A stretch of DNA of 64,000 nucleotides, taken from the NCBI GenBank assembly GCA_018401435.1, contig JAGYJW010000028.1, positions 27,349 through 91,348 of the forward strand, read 5' to 3'. The notes below the pieces were generated by a model. The model was given only the letters and a program-made list of their open reading frames with translations, was not told the DNA's origin and made no database searches. The translations under genes were made by a program, and so were the position numbers. Shown one piece after another: positions 17,684-27,581 of the stretch. Source of the stretch: Deltaproteobacteria bacterium. GTDB lineage: Bacteria > Myxococcota_A > UBA796 > UBA2385. The stretch's first letter is position 1; every line of letters starts with the position of its first letter.

Positions 17684-18658
17684 TCAACCGTGGCCGTGGC
17701 CGTGCCCGTGGTCATGGCCGTGCCCGGCTTCGGGCTCCGGCTCGGGCGCGGCGGCGGGGGCCTGCATGCCCAGGTCCGGCGCACCACAGGGCCGGTCCGT
17801 CTCGACCTGCACGGTGCAATGTCGAATGTCGAATCGGGCCTTGAGCATGGCAGCCGCCTGGTCGGTCAGGCGGGTGGCGAATTCGGGGCTGCGGGCCACA
17901 AGGTGGGCCGACAGCACGGTCTGGCGGCCATCCAGGGACCAGATGTGCAGGGCGTGCACCTCGGCCACATCTTCAAGGCTCAGCAGAGCCGCGCGCACCG
18001 CCTGCACCGACAGCCCCGGTGGCGCGAATTGCAGCAGCACCCGCAGCGTCGCGCTCAGCAGGCGCAGGGTGCTCCAGGTGACGATGACCGCGACCAGCAG
18101 GCTGGCGACCGCGTCGGCCTTGTGGATGCCCGCCAGCAAGAAGCCCGCCGCCACGATGGCGGCCACCGATCCGAGCGCGTCCCCCATCATGTGAATGAGG
18201 GCGCCGCGGATGTTGAGGTCCTCCTTGTCCGAGCGGTAGAGGGCCCAGGCGCTGCCCAGGTTCACCGCCAGGCCGATCACGCCGATGACCAGCACCGGCC
18301 AGCCCGGAACCTCGGGGCTGCCATGAACCAGGCGTTCCACCGCCTCAATCAGGATGAGCAGCACCACCACCACCATGGTGCCGCCGTTGATGAGCGCGCC
18401 CAGGACCTCGGCCCGGCGCATGCCAAAGGTCTGGTCGGGGCGGGCCGGGCGGCGGGCCAGCCAGGCGGCACCCAGGGCGATCAACAGGGCGCCCACATCG
18501 CCCAGCATGTGGCCGGCGTCGGACAGCACCGCCAGGGAGCCCGTGGACCAGCCCACGATCAGCTCGGCCACCAGCAGCACGACGTTGAGCGCGAGCACCC
18601 AACCCAGCACGCCGCGGTGATCCGCGGAGTCGTGGCTGTGGCTGTGGTTGTGGGACAA
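17684..18658 (-). CDS. Cation diffusion facilitator (CzcD/ZitB-type metal exporter)
   Basis: 324 residues from TTG 18658, the first start that yields the usual short His-rich N-terminus (SHNHSHSHDSADH); upstream frame is shadow of the TPR gene. Six membrane helices; metal-site pairs HxxxD in helix 2 (LSDAGHMLGD) and helix 5 (LIHMMGDALG), the zinc-type arrangement of CDF proteins. A cytoplasmic ferredoxin-like domain (VHALHIWSLDGRQTVLSAH) follows and the extreme C-terminus is His/Gly rich (GHGHDHGHGHGHG), a likely extra metal-binding tail. Expected role: proton-coupled export of Zn2+ or similar metals across the inner membrane. Confidence 0.9.
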   Translation of the reverse strand: MSHNHSHSHDSADHRGVLGWVLALNVVLLVAELIVGWSTGSLAVLSDAGHMLGDVGALLIALGAAWLARRPARPDQTFGMRRAEVLGALINGGTMVVVVLLILIEAVERLVHGSPEVPGWPVLVIGVIGLAVNLGSAWALYRSDKEDLNIRGALIHMMGDALGSVAAIVAAGFLLAGIHKADAVASLLVAVIVTWSTLRLLSATLRVLLQFAPPGLSVQAVRAALLSLEDVAEVHALHIWSLDGRQTVLSAHLVARSPEFATRLTDQAAAMLKARFDIRHCTVQVETDRPCGAPDLGMQAPAAAPEPEPEAGHGHDHGHGHGHG

Positions 18659-18763
18659 GGGGCCTGCCGCTGCGGGGGAGGCCCAGTCTATCCCTCCCGG
18701 CACGCGGGGCGACCGGGCGGTCCCCTCGACACGCGGCGGAACCAACGGGATAGCGCGAGGTCG

Positions 18764-20575
18764 ATGCTTGCCATGCGCGCCTTCACCCTCAGCCTGATCC
18801 TGCTGGCGCCGGGCCTCGCCCACGCGGCCTGGCTGCCCGCCAGCGCCGACCTCGCCGCCTATAGCGAGGGCGTCGTGGCCCTGGGCACCCAGCGCCTCGA
18901 AGACGCCGAGGCCACCTTTCGTCGCCTGCTGGAGGGCAGCCCCGACTGCGGCATGTGCCGACAGGGCCTTGGGGTCGCCCAGCTCCGCCAGGGTCGGGTG
19001 GAGGAGGCGGTGGTGACCTTGCAGGCGGCCACGGTGGCTGCTCCCGATCAGCCCGAGGTCTGGTCCTCCTTGTCGGCCGCGGCCTTTGCCGCCCAGGATC
19101 TGCCCCGGGCGCGCGAGGCCGCGCTGCGGGCGGTGGCGGTGGACCCCGGTTCCATCGACGGCCAGGCAGCCCTGCAGCAGGTGCTGCTGCGCACGGGCGA
19201 TCTCGAGCTGGCCCAGGTGTCCCTGGACCGCGCGCGACAGGACCTGCCCGACCCGGTGGTGGCCTGCTTCGAAGTGCAGCTCAGTCAGGAGCGGGGCAAG
19301 GCCGTCGCCGCCGACCGCCTGGAGGCCTGCCGCCGCGCCGGCACCCCGGACCTGGTGGCCGGCGCCCTCAGCCGGGCGAACGAATCCAGCGACCAGGTGG
19401 GCGCCCTCGCCGCGCGCCTGGGCATGGACCCGGTGGTGCTGGTCGCACAGGCCCTCGACCGGGAACAGGCCGGCGATCTGCGCCAGGCCTCGGCCTTGCT
19501 GGACCGGGTGCTGGCCGGTTGGCCCCAGCGGGCGGACGCCCGGGCCATGCGGGCGAGGCTGCGGCGCGCCCAAGGCGACCGCGCCGGGGCAGAGGCCGAC
19601 CTCGAGGCCCTGCTGATGTCGGGGAGCTGGGTGGATGTGCACCGCAGCGGCGCCACCAGCGGCATCCTGCGCCAGAGCGACGCCGTGCGCCTGCAGAACA
19701 CGGTCGCAGAAGGTGCGGCTGCCCTGGTGGAGCTGCACCTCGACGCCGGCGATCTGCCCGGCGCACAGACCCGCTGGGCCGCCATCTCGGGGCTGCCGGC
19801 CCACCCCGCGCTCTTCGCCATCGGCGCCCGCCTGGCCCTCAAGCAGGGCGACCCGGCGCTGGCATGGAGCCGCGTGAATGAAGGCATGGAGCGCTTTCCC
19901 AACGATTCTGCCCTGCTGTCTGTCGCCGGCGGGCTGGCGGCCAGCGATCCCGCCGGGCTGGGCCCGGAACGCCGCGCGGCCTTGGCGGCCTCGCCCCACT
20001 GGCGCGACCACCTGAACCTCGCCGCGGTGCTGCGCAAGGAGGGCGATGTCGCGGGCTGCACCACCCAGGCCGGCCGGGCGCTGGCGGGCGCGGCGCCCGA
20101 AGAAGCCGACGCGGTCGCGCTGCTGCTGCATGGATGCGCGGTGGACGGGCGAGATCGGCAGGGCGCAGACGCCGCGCTGGCGCGCCTCAGGGACGTCGGC
20201 CAGCTGCGGCCCGGCGCACGCTACAACCACGCCCTGCTGCACCTCAACGCCCAGGACAGCGCGGCCGCCGCCCGGGTGCTCGGGCGCCTTCCCGAAGAGC
20301 TGGCCGCGGTCTCCAAGGCCGATGATCCGGTGCTGCGCGCGGTGCTCGCCCTGGGCCTGCGGGTAGCCGCCGCCCAGGCCGACTGGGGCCGCGGCGAAGC
20401 CCTCAGCCGCCTGCCCGCCGCCCCCCTCGACGACCGGCTGTGGTTTGTCGGCGCCATGTTGGACGCCGGCCTGGTGCGCGCCGCGGCAGACCTGCTGCCC
20501 GCAGACTGCGACAGCCTGGACCCACCCTTCTCCGGCCGATGCGCCGTGCTCAAGGCCCGCTCCGGGGCGCTCTGA
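18764..20575 (+). CDS. Exported TPR-repeat protein
   Basis: 603 residues. Met at 18764 or 18773; both give a cleavable signal peptide ending LAHAAW, and GAGG at 18757-18760 does not settle the choice. The rest is almost entirely helical TPR-type repeats (AAYSEGVVALGTQRLEDAE, VAQLRQGRVEEAVVTLQAA and similar), so a periplasmic or envelope scaffold is likely. A CGMC pair occurs near residue 65. No catalytic domain seen. Divergent from the CDF transporter, convergent with the MATE gene three bases away. Confidence 0.75.
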   Translation: MLAMRAFTLSLILLAPGLAHAAWLPASADLAAYSEGVVALGTQRLEDAEATFRRLLEGSPDCGMCRQGLGVAQLRQGRVEEAVVTLQAATVAAPDQPEVWSSLSAAAFAAQDLPRAREAALRAVAVDPGSIDGQAALQQVLLRTGDLELAQVSLDRARQDLPDPVVACFEVQLSQERGKAVAADRLEACRRAGTPDLVAGALSRANESSDQVGALAARLGMDPVVLVAQALDREQAGDLRQASALLDRVLAGWPQRADARAMRARLRRAQGDRAGAEADLEALLMSGSWVDVHRSGATSGILRQSDAVRLQNTVAEGAAALVELHLDAGDLPGAQTRWAAISGLPAHPALFAIGARLALKQGDPALAWSRVNEGMERFPNDSALLSVAGGLAASDPAGLGPERRAALAASPHWRDHLNLAAVLRKEGDVAGCTTQAGRALAGAAPEEADAVALLLHGCAVDGRDRQGADAALARLRDVGQLRPGARYNHALLHLNAQDSAAAARVLGRLPEELAAVSKADDPVLRAVLALGLRVAAAQADWGRGEALSRLPAAPLDDRLWFVGAMLDAGLVRAAADLLPADCDSLDPPFSGRCAVLKARSGAL

Positions 20576-20578
20576 CCG

Positions 20579-21943
20579 TCAATCGTCGATGACGGGCAGG
20601 TGCATCCAGCGCCCCCGGGCAAAGACCACGCCCAGGGCGAGGCCCCGCACCGCCCAGTCCAGGGTGGTGCCGATCCAGATGCCGAGCAGGCCCATGTCCA
20701 GCTCGACCGTCAGCCACCAGCAGGCGGCCAGGCGCACCACGACCGGCCCCACCAGCGCCACCACCATGGGGCTGCGGGTGTCGCCGGCCCCCCGCAAGGC
20801 GCCGGCCAGCGAGTCCGAGATGGCCATCAGCGGCTGGGCGATGGCCGCCACCCGCAAGCAGCGGGCCCCTAGCGCCACCACCTCTGCATCAGGGGTGAAC
20901 AGGGTCACCAGCTCCTCGGCAAAGACCAGGAAGATCACAGAGACCAGGCTGAGGGACACCGCGCCCAGCCCCACGCTCAGCCAGCCGCAGGTGGCCGCAG
21001 CGGCGGGGTCTTGCGCCCCCAGCTTGCGCGCCACCAAGGACGAAGAGGCCACCCCAAAGCCGGCCGCCGCGATGAAGCCCAGGCTCTCGATGGCGATCAA
21101 GCTCTGGTTGGCCGCCGTGGCCACCGCCCCCAGGCGCCCCACGATGCTGGCGAAGACCAGAAAACCCACATGGAAGATGAGCTTTTCGCCAAAGGCCGGT
21201 CCCGCGATGCGCAGCACCGGCCGCATCAAGGCCCGAAAGCCCGCCCAGGCCTCGGCCAGGGGCAGGCGCCGCCCCGAAGAATTGCCCAGGGCCCACACCG
21301 TCAGCAGCGCCTGCGCCGTGAAGGCCGCGGCGGTGCCGATGGCCGCACCCGCGATGCCCATCCGGGGCGCCCCCCACCAGCCAAAGAGCAGAAAGCCCGA
21401 CACCCCCAGGTTGATCAGCCCCGTGAGGATGCCGATGCGCATGGGCGTCTGGGTGTCGCCGGCGGCCTGAAGGGCCACCGTGCCCGACGCCGCCACGAAG
21501 ACAAAGGGCAGCAGCGGATAGACGATGCCCATGTAGATCGAGGCATGCTCGCGCAGCACCGCCGTCTCCGGGCCGCTGCCCGTCATCAGCGCCGCGATCG
21601 GATCCCGGGTGACAAAGCCCAGGACCGCGGTGATCACGCCGATGCCCAGGGCAAAGAGCAGGGTCGCTGCGGTGGTGCGCTCTGCCCGATCGGTCTGGCC
21701 GGCGCCCGATGCGCGCCCCACCACGGCCAGCGTGCCCGCCGCGAAGGCCCCAAAAACCGAGTGCACCGACCACAACACCGGCCCGCTCACCTGCATCGAG
21801 CCCAGGGCGTCGGCGCTGAATCGACCCAACATCAGCCGATCGGTGAAGAAGACCAGGGTGCCCGCCAGACCAGCCACGATGGCCGGAAAGGCGAGGCGCA
21901 CGACCTCGCGGGCGAGGGTGGAGAGGGCAGAGGGCGGGGACAC
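20579..21943 (-). CDS. MATE-family multidrug/organic-cation exporter
   Basis: 454 residues from GTG 21943, which gives the normal short N-terminus and ~450-residue length; a TTG at 22012 in frame is the alternative. Twelve predicted helices in two repeats, starting with VVRLAFPAIVAGLAGTLVFFTD and with the paired motif LQAAGDTQTPMRIGI / LRGAGDTRSPMVVAL, which is diagnostic for MATE proteins. Expected to export cationic compounds using H+ or Na+. Substrate not readable. Confidence 0.9.
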   Translation of the reverse strand: MSPPSALSTLAREVVRLAFPAIVAGLAGTLVFFTDRLMLGRFSADALGSMQVSGPVLWSVHSVFGAFAAGTLAVVGRASGAGQTDRAERTTAATLLFALGIGVITAVLGFVTRDPIAALMTGSGPETAVLREHASIYMGIVYPLLPFVFVAASGTVALQAAGDTQTPMRIGILTGLINLGVSGFLLFGWWGAPRMGIAGAAIGTAAAFTAQALLTVWALGNSSGRRLPLAEAWAGFRALMRPVLRIAGPAFGEKLIFHVGFLVFASIVGRLGAVATAANQSLIAIESLGFIAAAGFGVASSSLVARKLGAQDPAAAATCGWLSVGLGAVSLSLVSVIFLVFAEELVTLFTPDAEVVALGARCLRVAAIAQPLMAISDSLAGALRGAGDTRSPMVVALVGPVVVRLAACWWLTVELDMGLLGIWIGTTLDWAVRGLALGVVFARGRWMHLPVIDD

Positions 21944-22103
21944 GCCGTCGTCTACCCGGGCCCGGCCCCGGCGGCTAGATCGAAAAGGCCCGCTGCCCCT
22001 GGCGCTGTCCAAAGCCTTTCAATAAAGTAGAGGGGCGATTCGGCGGGTGCCCGGGCGGCATCTTCAGGAGCGCTTCGACGTGGCCATCCCGGCCGCATGG
22101 CAG

Positions 22104-22124
22104 GACAGGCGCCTTCAGCCTGTC
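22104..22124 (+). promoter_or_regulatory. Stem-loop in leader of the RRM gene
   Basis: GACAGGC, 7-nt loop, GCCTGTC: a perfect 7-bp stem about 70 nt before the start of the RNA-binding protein. It could be a terminator/attenuator or an autoregulatory site; it has no U-tract. The hairpin is seen directly, its role is inferred. Confidence 0.4.
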
Positions 22125-22192
22125 AGGACTACGGGCCGCCCAACCAAGACGAGAGTTCCCTGGGGCGCGGCCCTTTGAAGATCGAGAAGAGC

Positions 22193-22725
<533 letters not shown>

Positions 22726-22824
22726 GTCCCTCGCTCTTGGCGCTGGCCTCTTGGGGGCGCGGTGGCTGCGGCTGCCGCGCCCCTCTCCTTCATGGCGGCC
22801 CCAGAGGCTGGGGGCGGGGCGGGC

Positions 22825-24972
22825 TCAGCGTCCGCTGCAGGCCTGCAGCGCCTCTTGCACCTTGGGGTCGGCCCGCGCGCCGCGACGCGCCACGTTGATC
22901 AGGTAGGGGCGCGCGTCTGCGCAGCGATCCGCCTTGTAGAGCATCCAGCCGGCCATGGCCCAGGGGCGCGGGTCGCCGGGCATGCTGCGGACCGCGGCGT
23001 CATAGGCCTTCCTGGCCTCGTCGATCTGGCCCCCCCGCTGGTAGCCGGCACCAATCCAGAGGTCCAGATCCGTAGCCTGGGTGCCCGCCTTGCGGGCCTC
23101 TTGCATGCGTTGCACGCCGGCCAGGGGGTCGCCACTCTCGATCTCGGCGAGGCCCAGCAGATAGAGGAGGTTGGGGTCATCGGGGGCGATGGCGACGCCG
23201 GCGCGGGTGATCTCCAGCACCTGGACGGCGTCGTTCCGGTCCACATAGACCGCGGCGGCCAGCCGATAGCCGCGGGGGTCCTGCGGGTTGATGCGGCGCA
23301 AGCGCTCCGCCAGCTTGAGGGTCAGCTCGGGCTGCTGCAGGCCCCGGGCCAGGGTGGCGGCGTTGCCCAGGGCCGTGCTGTGTTCGGGCTGCTGTTCGAG
23401 CAGGGTCAGGTTGTCGGCCAAGGCGCCGGCCAGGTCCCCCATCTCGGCCCGCTTCAGCGCCAAGGAGATGCGCGCGTCGGCCATCTGGGGGTGGGCGCGC
23501 ACCAGGGCCAGGAGCGCGGGGATGGCGCGCTCCGGCGGCAGGGCCTCGGCCCCGTGAAGCTCGGCCAGCAGGCCCACCTGGTCGCGGGGATCCGGCGCGT
23601 CCGGCCCCGCAGCCACCACCACCGACAGGTAGCCCAAGGCCTCCAAAGCGGCCGCCTGGTCGCCCGAGAGCGGGCCCGGCCGCGGATCGGCCTGCCCGCG
23701 CCACCGCTGCACCGCCGCCCCAAGGCCGGCACCGTGGCGGCCGCCACGCGGGCTGCCGCGCCCCGCGGGGTCCTCGGTCCATGCAGACTCAGTCAGGAAT
23801 GCGCCTTGTTCCAAGCGAATCGTCTCGTCCTGCGCCATCTGCAAGGCCGCCCAGCCATGGTGGAAGGCGGGGAACCACGTCTCTGCATAAACGGGCACCG
23901 GGCTCAGGGCCTGCCCCTCCACCAGGGGGCGCAGGCTGCGGCCATCGACCCCGGGCAAGGCGACACCGGCGTAGTCCGCCAGGGTTGGCGCCAGATCGAC
24001 GCCGCTCACCGGCATGCGCAGAACCGACCTGGCCTTTGGGGCGTCGGGGACGGGATCGAGCACCAGCGCGGCATCCACGCCGGCGGGCCGCTGGGTCGCG
24101 CTGGCCCCCCAGGCCGGGGCGCGACCGCCGCCGCAGACGCACAAGGGCAGGCCGGCAGGGGGCCGCAGAATCCACGGCACCCGGGTGACCGAGCGCCCCA
24201 ACAGCACCCCATGCTCGCGCTCGCCATGGTCCCACAGCGACTCGCCATGATCCGAGGTCACCACCACCAGATCCCCCTCATCGGTGGCGTCCACCAGCCG
24301 CTGAAGCAGGCTGTCGGCATAGGCCACCTCGCCCCGGTAGGGGTCGCCCGTCCAGCCCGGGTGCTCCTGCCAGGGGGTGTGGGGTTCATAGAGATGCACC
24401 CAAGCGAAGCGGGGCCGGTCGCCGTGTGCCGGCGCCTTCCACCAGGCCAGGGCGGCGTTGACCACCTCGGCGCCCGGTAGGGACACCTCACCGAAAACGG
24501 GCGCAGCAGCGAGATCCTGGGGGTGAAATGGATCGCGGTATTCGTCGAATCCGCGGTCCAGGCCCCAGGCCCCATCCAAGACATAGGCGCTCACGAAGCC
24601 GCCCGTGGCGTAGCCCCCGGCAGCGAGGGCCTCGGCCAGGGTGGGCACCCCCTCTGCCAGCCGGAAGCCCCCATTGTCTCGCAGGCCGTGGTGCAGGGGG
24701 TAGAGGCCGGTCAGCAGGCTGGCGTGGCTGGGCAAGGTGAGGGGGGTGACGCTGTGGGCCTCGGTGAAGAGCACACCCTGGGCCGCCAGCCCATCCAGCA
24801 CCGGCGTGCGCGCGAGGGGGTCGCCATAGGCGCCCACGCGATCCGCGCGCAGGGTGTCGATGGTCACCAGCAAGATATCGGGCCGCACCGTCGATTCCGC
24901 CGCAGGCGGGCCCTCGGGCGAGGGGGTGGGGTCGCAGGCAACCAGGAGCAGGGGGAAGAAGCGCATCGTCAT
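22825..24972 (-). CDS. Sulfatase/alkaline-phosphatase-superfamily lipoprotein with TPR tail
   Basis: 715 residues; lipobox LLLVACDP (Cys13). Residues ~30-400 are the sulfatase fold: PDILLVTIDTLRADRVGAYG (metal Asp39), TLPSHASLLTG, VVTSDHGESLWDHG (second metal site). At the nucleophile position the usual Cys or Ser of CxPxR is Thr79 in TLPSH and the Arg is His, so this is probably not a formylglycine sulfatase; Thr is the nucleophile in phosphoethanolamine transferases of the same superfamily. Residues ~430-715 are TPR repeats (YLLGLAEIESGDPLAGVQRM). Likely an envelope enzyme acting on a phospho- or sulfo-ester. Second Met at 24966 is also possible. Confidence 0.8.
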   Translation of the reverse strand: MTMRFFPLLLVACDPTPSPEGPPAAESTVRPDILLVTIDTLRADRVGAYGDPLARTPVLDGLAAQGVLFTEAHSVTPLTLPSHASLLTGLYPLHHGLRDNGGFRLAEGVPTLAEALAAGGYATGGFVSAYVLDGAWGLDRGFDEYRDPFHPQDLAAAPVFGEVSLPGAEVVNAALAWWKAPAHGDRPRFAWVHLYEPHTPWQEHPGWTGDPYRGEVAYADSLLQRLVDATDEGDLVVVTSDHGESLWDHGEREHGVLLGRSVTRVPWILRPPAGLPLCVCGGGRAPAWGASATQRPAGVDAALVLDPVPDAPKARSVLRMPVSGVDLAPTLADYAGVALPGVDGRSLRPLVEGQALSPVPVYAETWFPAFHHGWAALQMAQDETIRLEQGAFLTESAWTEDPAGRGSPRGGRHGAGLGAAVQRWRGQADPRPGPLSGDQAAALEALGYLSVVVAAGPDAPDPRDQVGLLAELHGAEALPPERAIPALLALVRAHPQMADARISLALKRAEMGDLAGALADNLTLLEQQPEHSTALGNAATLARGLQQPELTLKLAERLRRINPQDPRGYRLAAAVYVDRNDAVQVLEITRAGVAIAPDDPNLLYLLGLAEIESGDPLAGVQRMQEARKAGTQATDLDLWIGAGYQRGGQIDEARKAYDAAVRSMPGDPRPWAMAGWMLYKADRCADARPYLINVARRGARADPKVQEALQACSGR

Positions 24973-25036
24973 CCCAAAGCAGGCGCCTTGCCCCTATCGG
25001 GCTGTGGCCCCTGCCGCTCCGTGGCATCCTCGCCCC

Positions 25037-25971
25037 ATGTCCCGCCCGCACCGCACCGTCCTGTTCGCCCCCCTGCTCAGCCTCATCCCGGTGGCCTGTG
25101 CGGAATCACCAGAGGCCCCCGCGCCGCCCGGCCACAGCGACAGCGGCGCCCCAGCGGAGGCCGACACAGGGGATCCTGGCGGCGATGGGGAGGCCGGCGG
25201 CTGCCCCAGCGGCGCCCTGGCCCGGCTGGTCTGGGCCGACCGGGACCTCACCCACGCCCTGATGCCCGGCTTCGCCCTCTCCGTCGTCCCCGAGGTCACC
25301 GCTGTGGTCGAGACCCAGGCCACCCTCGAGATCCTCCAGCGCTTCGACCGGGGGCGCTTCACGTCGGTCACCCTCACGGCCCTGGAGGGCGAGGACCGCC
25401 GCCCCCTCTTCGAGGATCGGCTGCTCTGGGGCGAGGACGGGCTGCCGGAGGGCGAGCAGCGCTGGGTCCCCGACGGCGCGGCGGGCTGGGTCCTGGAGGC
25501 TGCCTCCACCTTCCGCCACGACGCGGCGGGGCGCCGGCTGGAGGCCACCCTGGAATTCGCGGCAGGCGGGCCCGCCCAGCGCCTGCTGTGGACCTGGGAG
25601 GAGGGCTGCCTGGTGGCCTATGACCGCGCCGCCGACGACGGCCGACCGGGCAGCCTGCTGACCTGCACCGCGGGCGACCGGGTGCAGGGGCTGGTGGCCG
25701 ACGACGGCAGCCCACCCCGCCGCTTTCGGTGGCCCGCAGCCCCACGACGGCGCCCGGCCCGGATGGACTCGATGAAGATGAAGGCGCTGGCTTCATCTTC
25801 GCAGAGGAGTGGACCTGGGATGACCAGGGCGGCCTGCGCACGATTCGCCGCGCCGACGGCACCGAGGAGCGCCTGGACACCGACGCCGACGGCAGCCTGA
25901 GCGCCGCCATCACCGTGCATTCCGACGGCACGGAGTCGCCCACCGCCACCTTCGCGATCACCTGCGATTAG
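25037..25971 (+). CDS. Lipoprotein of unknown function (probable frameshift near 25740)
   Basis: ATG 25037 encodes a lipobox leader (LLSLIPVACAES) followed by a Pro/Asp-rich spacer and a beta-rich domain (FTSVTLTALEGEDRR, WVLEAASTFRHDAAGR) of RHS/YD-like flavour. The frame in use changes near 25725-25760: the second frame carries the natural continuation (GAGFIFAEEWTWDDQGGLRT to FAITCD, stop 25971), whereas the first runs on as Arg/Ala-rich sequence to 25900. One missing base joins them into a ~311-residue protein. Function unknown. Its last 4 bases overlap the convergent VOC gene. Confidence 0.65.
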
Positions 25972-26348
25972 CGCGGGTTGAAGACCAGCTCCCAGGGGTG
26001 GCCCTCGGGGTCGGCGATCCATGCCGCCATCGCCCCCCAGGGCTTGGCGTGCAGGGGCCGCAGCAAGGCCGCGCCGGCCGCCCGCGCCAGCTCCAGCTGC
26101 CGCTCCAGCTCCGGCAAGGAGGGCAGGTTCCAGGACAGGGCCACCGCGCCCGCGGGCCCCAGCGCCCGGCCGATCTCCGCCGCCATCGCGGGCCGCGAAT
26201 AGAGCGCGAGCACGAGGGCGTCCAGGGCAAAGAAGCAGTGGTCCGCCCCCTGCCGGGTGGGCTCTGCACCCAGAAAGCGGGTGTAGAAGGCGGTGGACAG
26301 GCCCAGGTCGGCCACGGCGAGGGTGAGGTAGCTGGGGCAGGCGGCCAT
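25968..26348 (-). CDS. VOC-superfamily (glyoxalase/bleomycin-resistance-like) protein
   Basis: 126 residues, the usual length for a single VOC module. YLTLAVADLGLSTAFYTRFLG at the N-terminus and WIADPEGHPWELVFNP at the C-terminus are the paired beta-alpha-beta-beta-beta signatures. Metal-ligand positions are only partly conserved, so it may be a binding protein or a small-molecule-modifying enzyme. Substrate unknown. The 209 bp before the next gene (26349-26557) hold nothing recognisable. Confidence 0.8.
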   Translation of the reverse strand: MAACPSYLTLAVADLGLSTAFYTRFLGAEPTRQGADHCFFALDALVLALYSRPAMAAEIGRALGPAGAVALSWNLPSLPELERQLELARAAGAALLRPLHAKPWGAMAAWIADPEGHPWELVFNPR

Positions 26349-26557
26349 GGCTCAGCCCCGCAGCGCCATCATGCGGCCGCAGCGCCAAGCTGCGCTGGGG
26401 GGCATGGGCGGGCAGGGAATCGCGGTGGGGAGGCTCTGGGCGGGCACTGGGGGAGGTCCTCGGCGCGGTCGGGGCTGAAGGGGGCACCCATAGCCCCGCC
26501 AGGCGGTCGAAGGGGTCCGCTGCAGGCTGCGGCGGGCGCAATGTGCGAAGGCCAATC

Positions 26558-27148
26558 CTAGCAGGGCACCAGCGCGCCGCCTGCGCCACCGACCGGCCCG
26601 GAAGGCATCCACCGCGATTCGTGAAAGCTGACCCGGTTTTCCACCGGGCGGCGGGGCCGCGGCATCTCGGACGAGACAGGCTGGTCGAGGACCGCGACCG
26701 CCCGTTGGATGAGGCTGCGCAGCTCGTCTGCGCCCAGCGCGCCCGCCGATTCCTCCGGACTCGAGTAGTCGCCCTCACCGACGGGGAGCAGGGCGCGCAT
26801 TCGCAGGAGCTTCTCGGCGTTCTTGCCCATCGGCCGCTTGTCGTTCTCCCAGTAGGACACCTGCTGCGGGCTGATATCGAAGTGGCGGGCGAAGTCCTTG
26901 CCGCTCCAGCCCAGGTGCTTGCGCAAGAAGCGGATCTCATCGCCATTCAGGCGGCCGGGCTTCTGGGCCACCACCCGCGCCAAAGCGTCATGCAGACTGG
27001 CCAGACCGGGCACCTCGACCTCTTTCTCGCCGCAGCTGGGGCAGGCGTGGATGGTGACACCGTCGAGGATGACCGGGATGCCACAGGGGTAGGGCGCGGA
27101 CCCCGTGACCGGTGGGCTCATCTCGGTGCCGCATTCGGAGCACTTCAT
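26558..27148 (-). CDS. MqsA/YgiT-type antitoxin: zinc ribbon plus XRE helix-turn-helix
   Basis: 196 residues. Two CxxC pairs (MKCSECGTEM and HACPSCGEKE) form the N-terminal zinc ribbon of YgiT/MqsA proteins, followed at ~55-120 by an HTH (DEIRFLRKHLGWSGKDFARH, DISPQQVSYWENDKRPMG). It starts within the stop of the upstream toxin gene (ATGA overlap at 27145-27148). By analogy it neutralises the toxin and represses the operon. The C-terminal ~60 residues are an unusual extension. Good ribosome placement supports ATG 27148. Confidence 0.85.
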   Translation of the reverse strand: MKCSECGTEMSPPVTGSAPYPCGIPVILDGVTIHACPSCGEKEVEVPGLASLHDALARVVAQKPGRLNGDEIRFLRKHLGWSGKDFARHFDISPQQVSYWENDKRPMGKNAEKLLRMRALLPVGEGDYSSPEESAGALGADELRSLIQRAVAVLDQPVSSEMPRPRRPVENRVSFHESRWMPSGPVGGAGGALVPC

Positions 27149-27480
27149 TTGTCCTTCCTCCAGGCCGTCACGACCTTCAAGCTCCGCGATGAGCGGAAAA
27201 GCACCACCACCACCATCTTGTTGGTGTGGACCTGGTAGCGGTGCGTGCCGCGTTCGAAGGCGTGCCCCGCTGGGTCAACCCACCCCCTCAGCAGCACATT
27301 CCGGACGTCCGAAATGGTGAGATCCCGTTGCCCGCGGCGCAAGTTCATGTGTGGGCTGGAGTAGCTGACAGAGCTTCAGTCACCCTCCCGGCCATTGGCG
27401 ATGGTCCGAATGAGCGCCTGTGCGTCGGCCGCAGAGAGTGGCTCAACGAGCGCATCGTCCGCTTCGTTATCGGCTGTCAT
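27145..27480 (-). pseudogene. DUF4258-like toxin gene with an in-frame TGA
   Basis: ATG 27480 opens a frame (ADNEADDALVEPLSAADA...) that stops at TGA 27376-27378; the same frame continues immediately with YSSPHMNLRRGQRDLTISDV, VLLRGWVDPAGHAFERGTHR and VVVVLFRSSRSLKVVTAWR, matching the layout of DUF4258 proteins, which commonly pair with YgiT-type zinc-ribbon antitoxins. A restart at ATG 27348 would give a 67-residue truncated form without a visible ribosome site. One base change would restore a 111-residue protein. So the toxin is either inactivated, with the antitoxin kept, or the TGA is a sequence error. Confidence 0.6.
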
Positions 27481-27489
27481 CACCAATAC

Positions 27490-27506
27490 CTTAGCTATTC
27501 TTTAAG
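27490..27506 (-). promoter_or_regulatory. Inverted repeat before the toxin-antitoxin genes
   Basis: CTTA and TAAG separated by 9 bases, in a short AT-richer stretch directly before ATG 27480. A plausible operator for the HTH antitoxin, since such modules autoregulate, but too short to be certain. Confidence 0.3.
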
Positions 27507-27581
27507 CGCAACCCCGCCGCAAATAACCCCAGGCCCCAATCGGAGCCCGTGGCACAGCCATGGCACACCGGCGGGGGGGCC

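Noticed and set aside
17651..18763. N-terminal extension of the TPR protein
   Set aside because: It overlaps the whole CDF transporter on the other strand and reads as low-complexity His/Gln/Gly sequence; the signal peptide at 18764/18773 marks the true start.
27376..27378. Selenocysteine or readthrough at the toxin TGA
   Set aside because: No SECIS-like hairpin was recognised after the codon and toxins of this type are not known selenoproteins; mutation or error is simpler.
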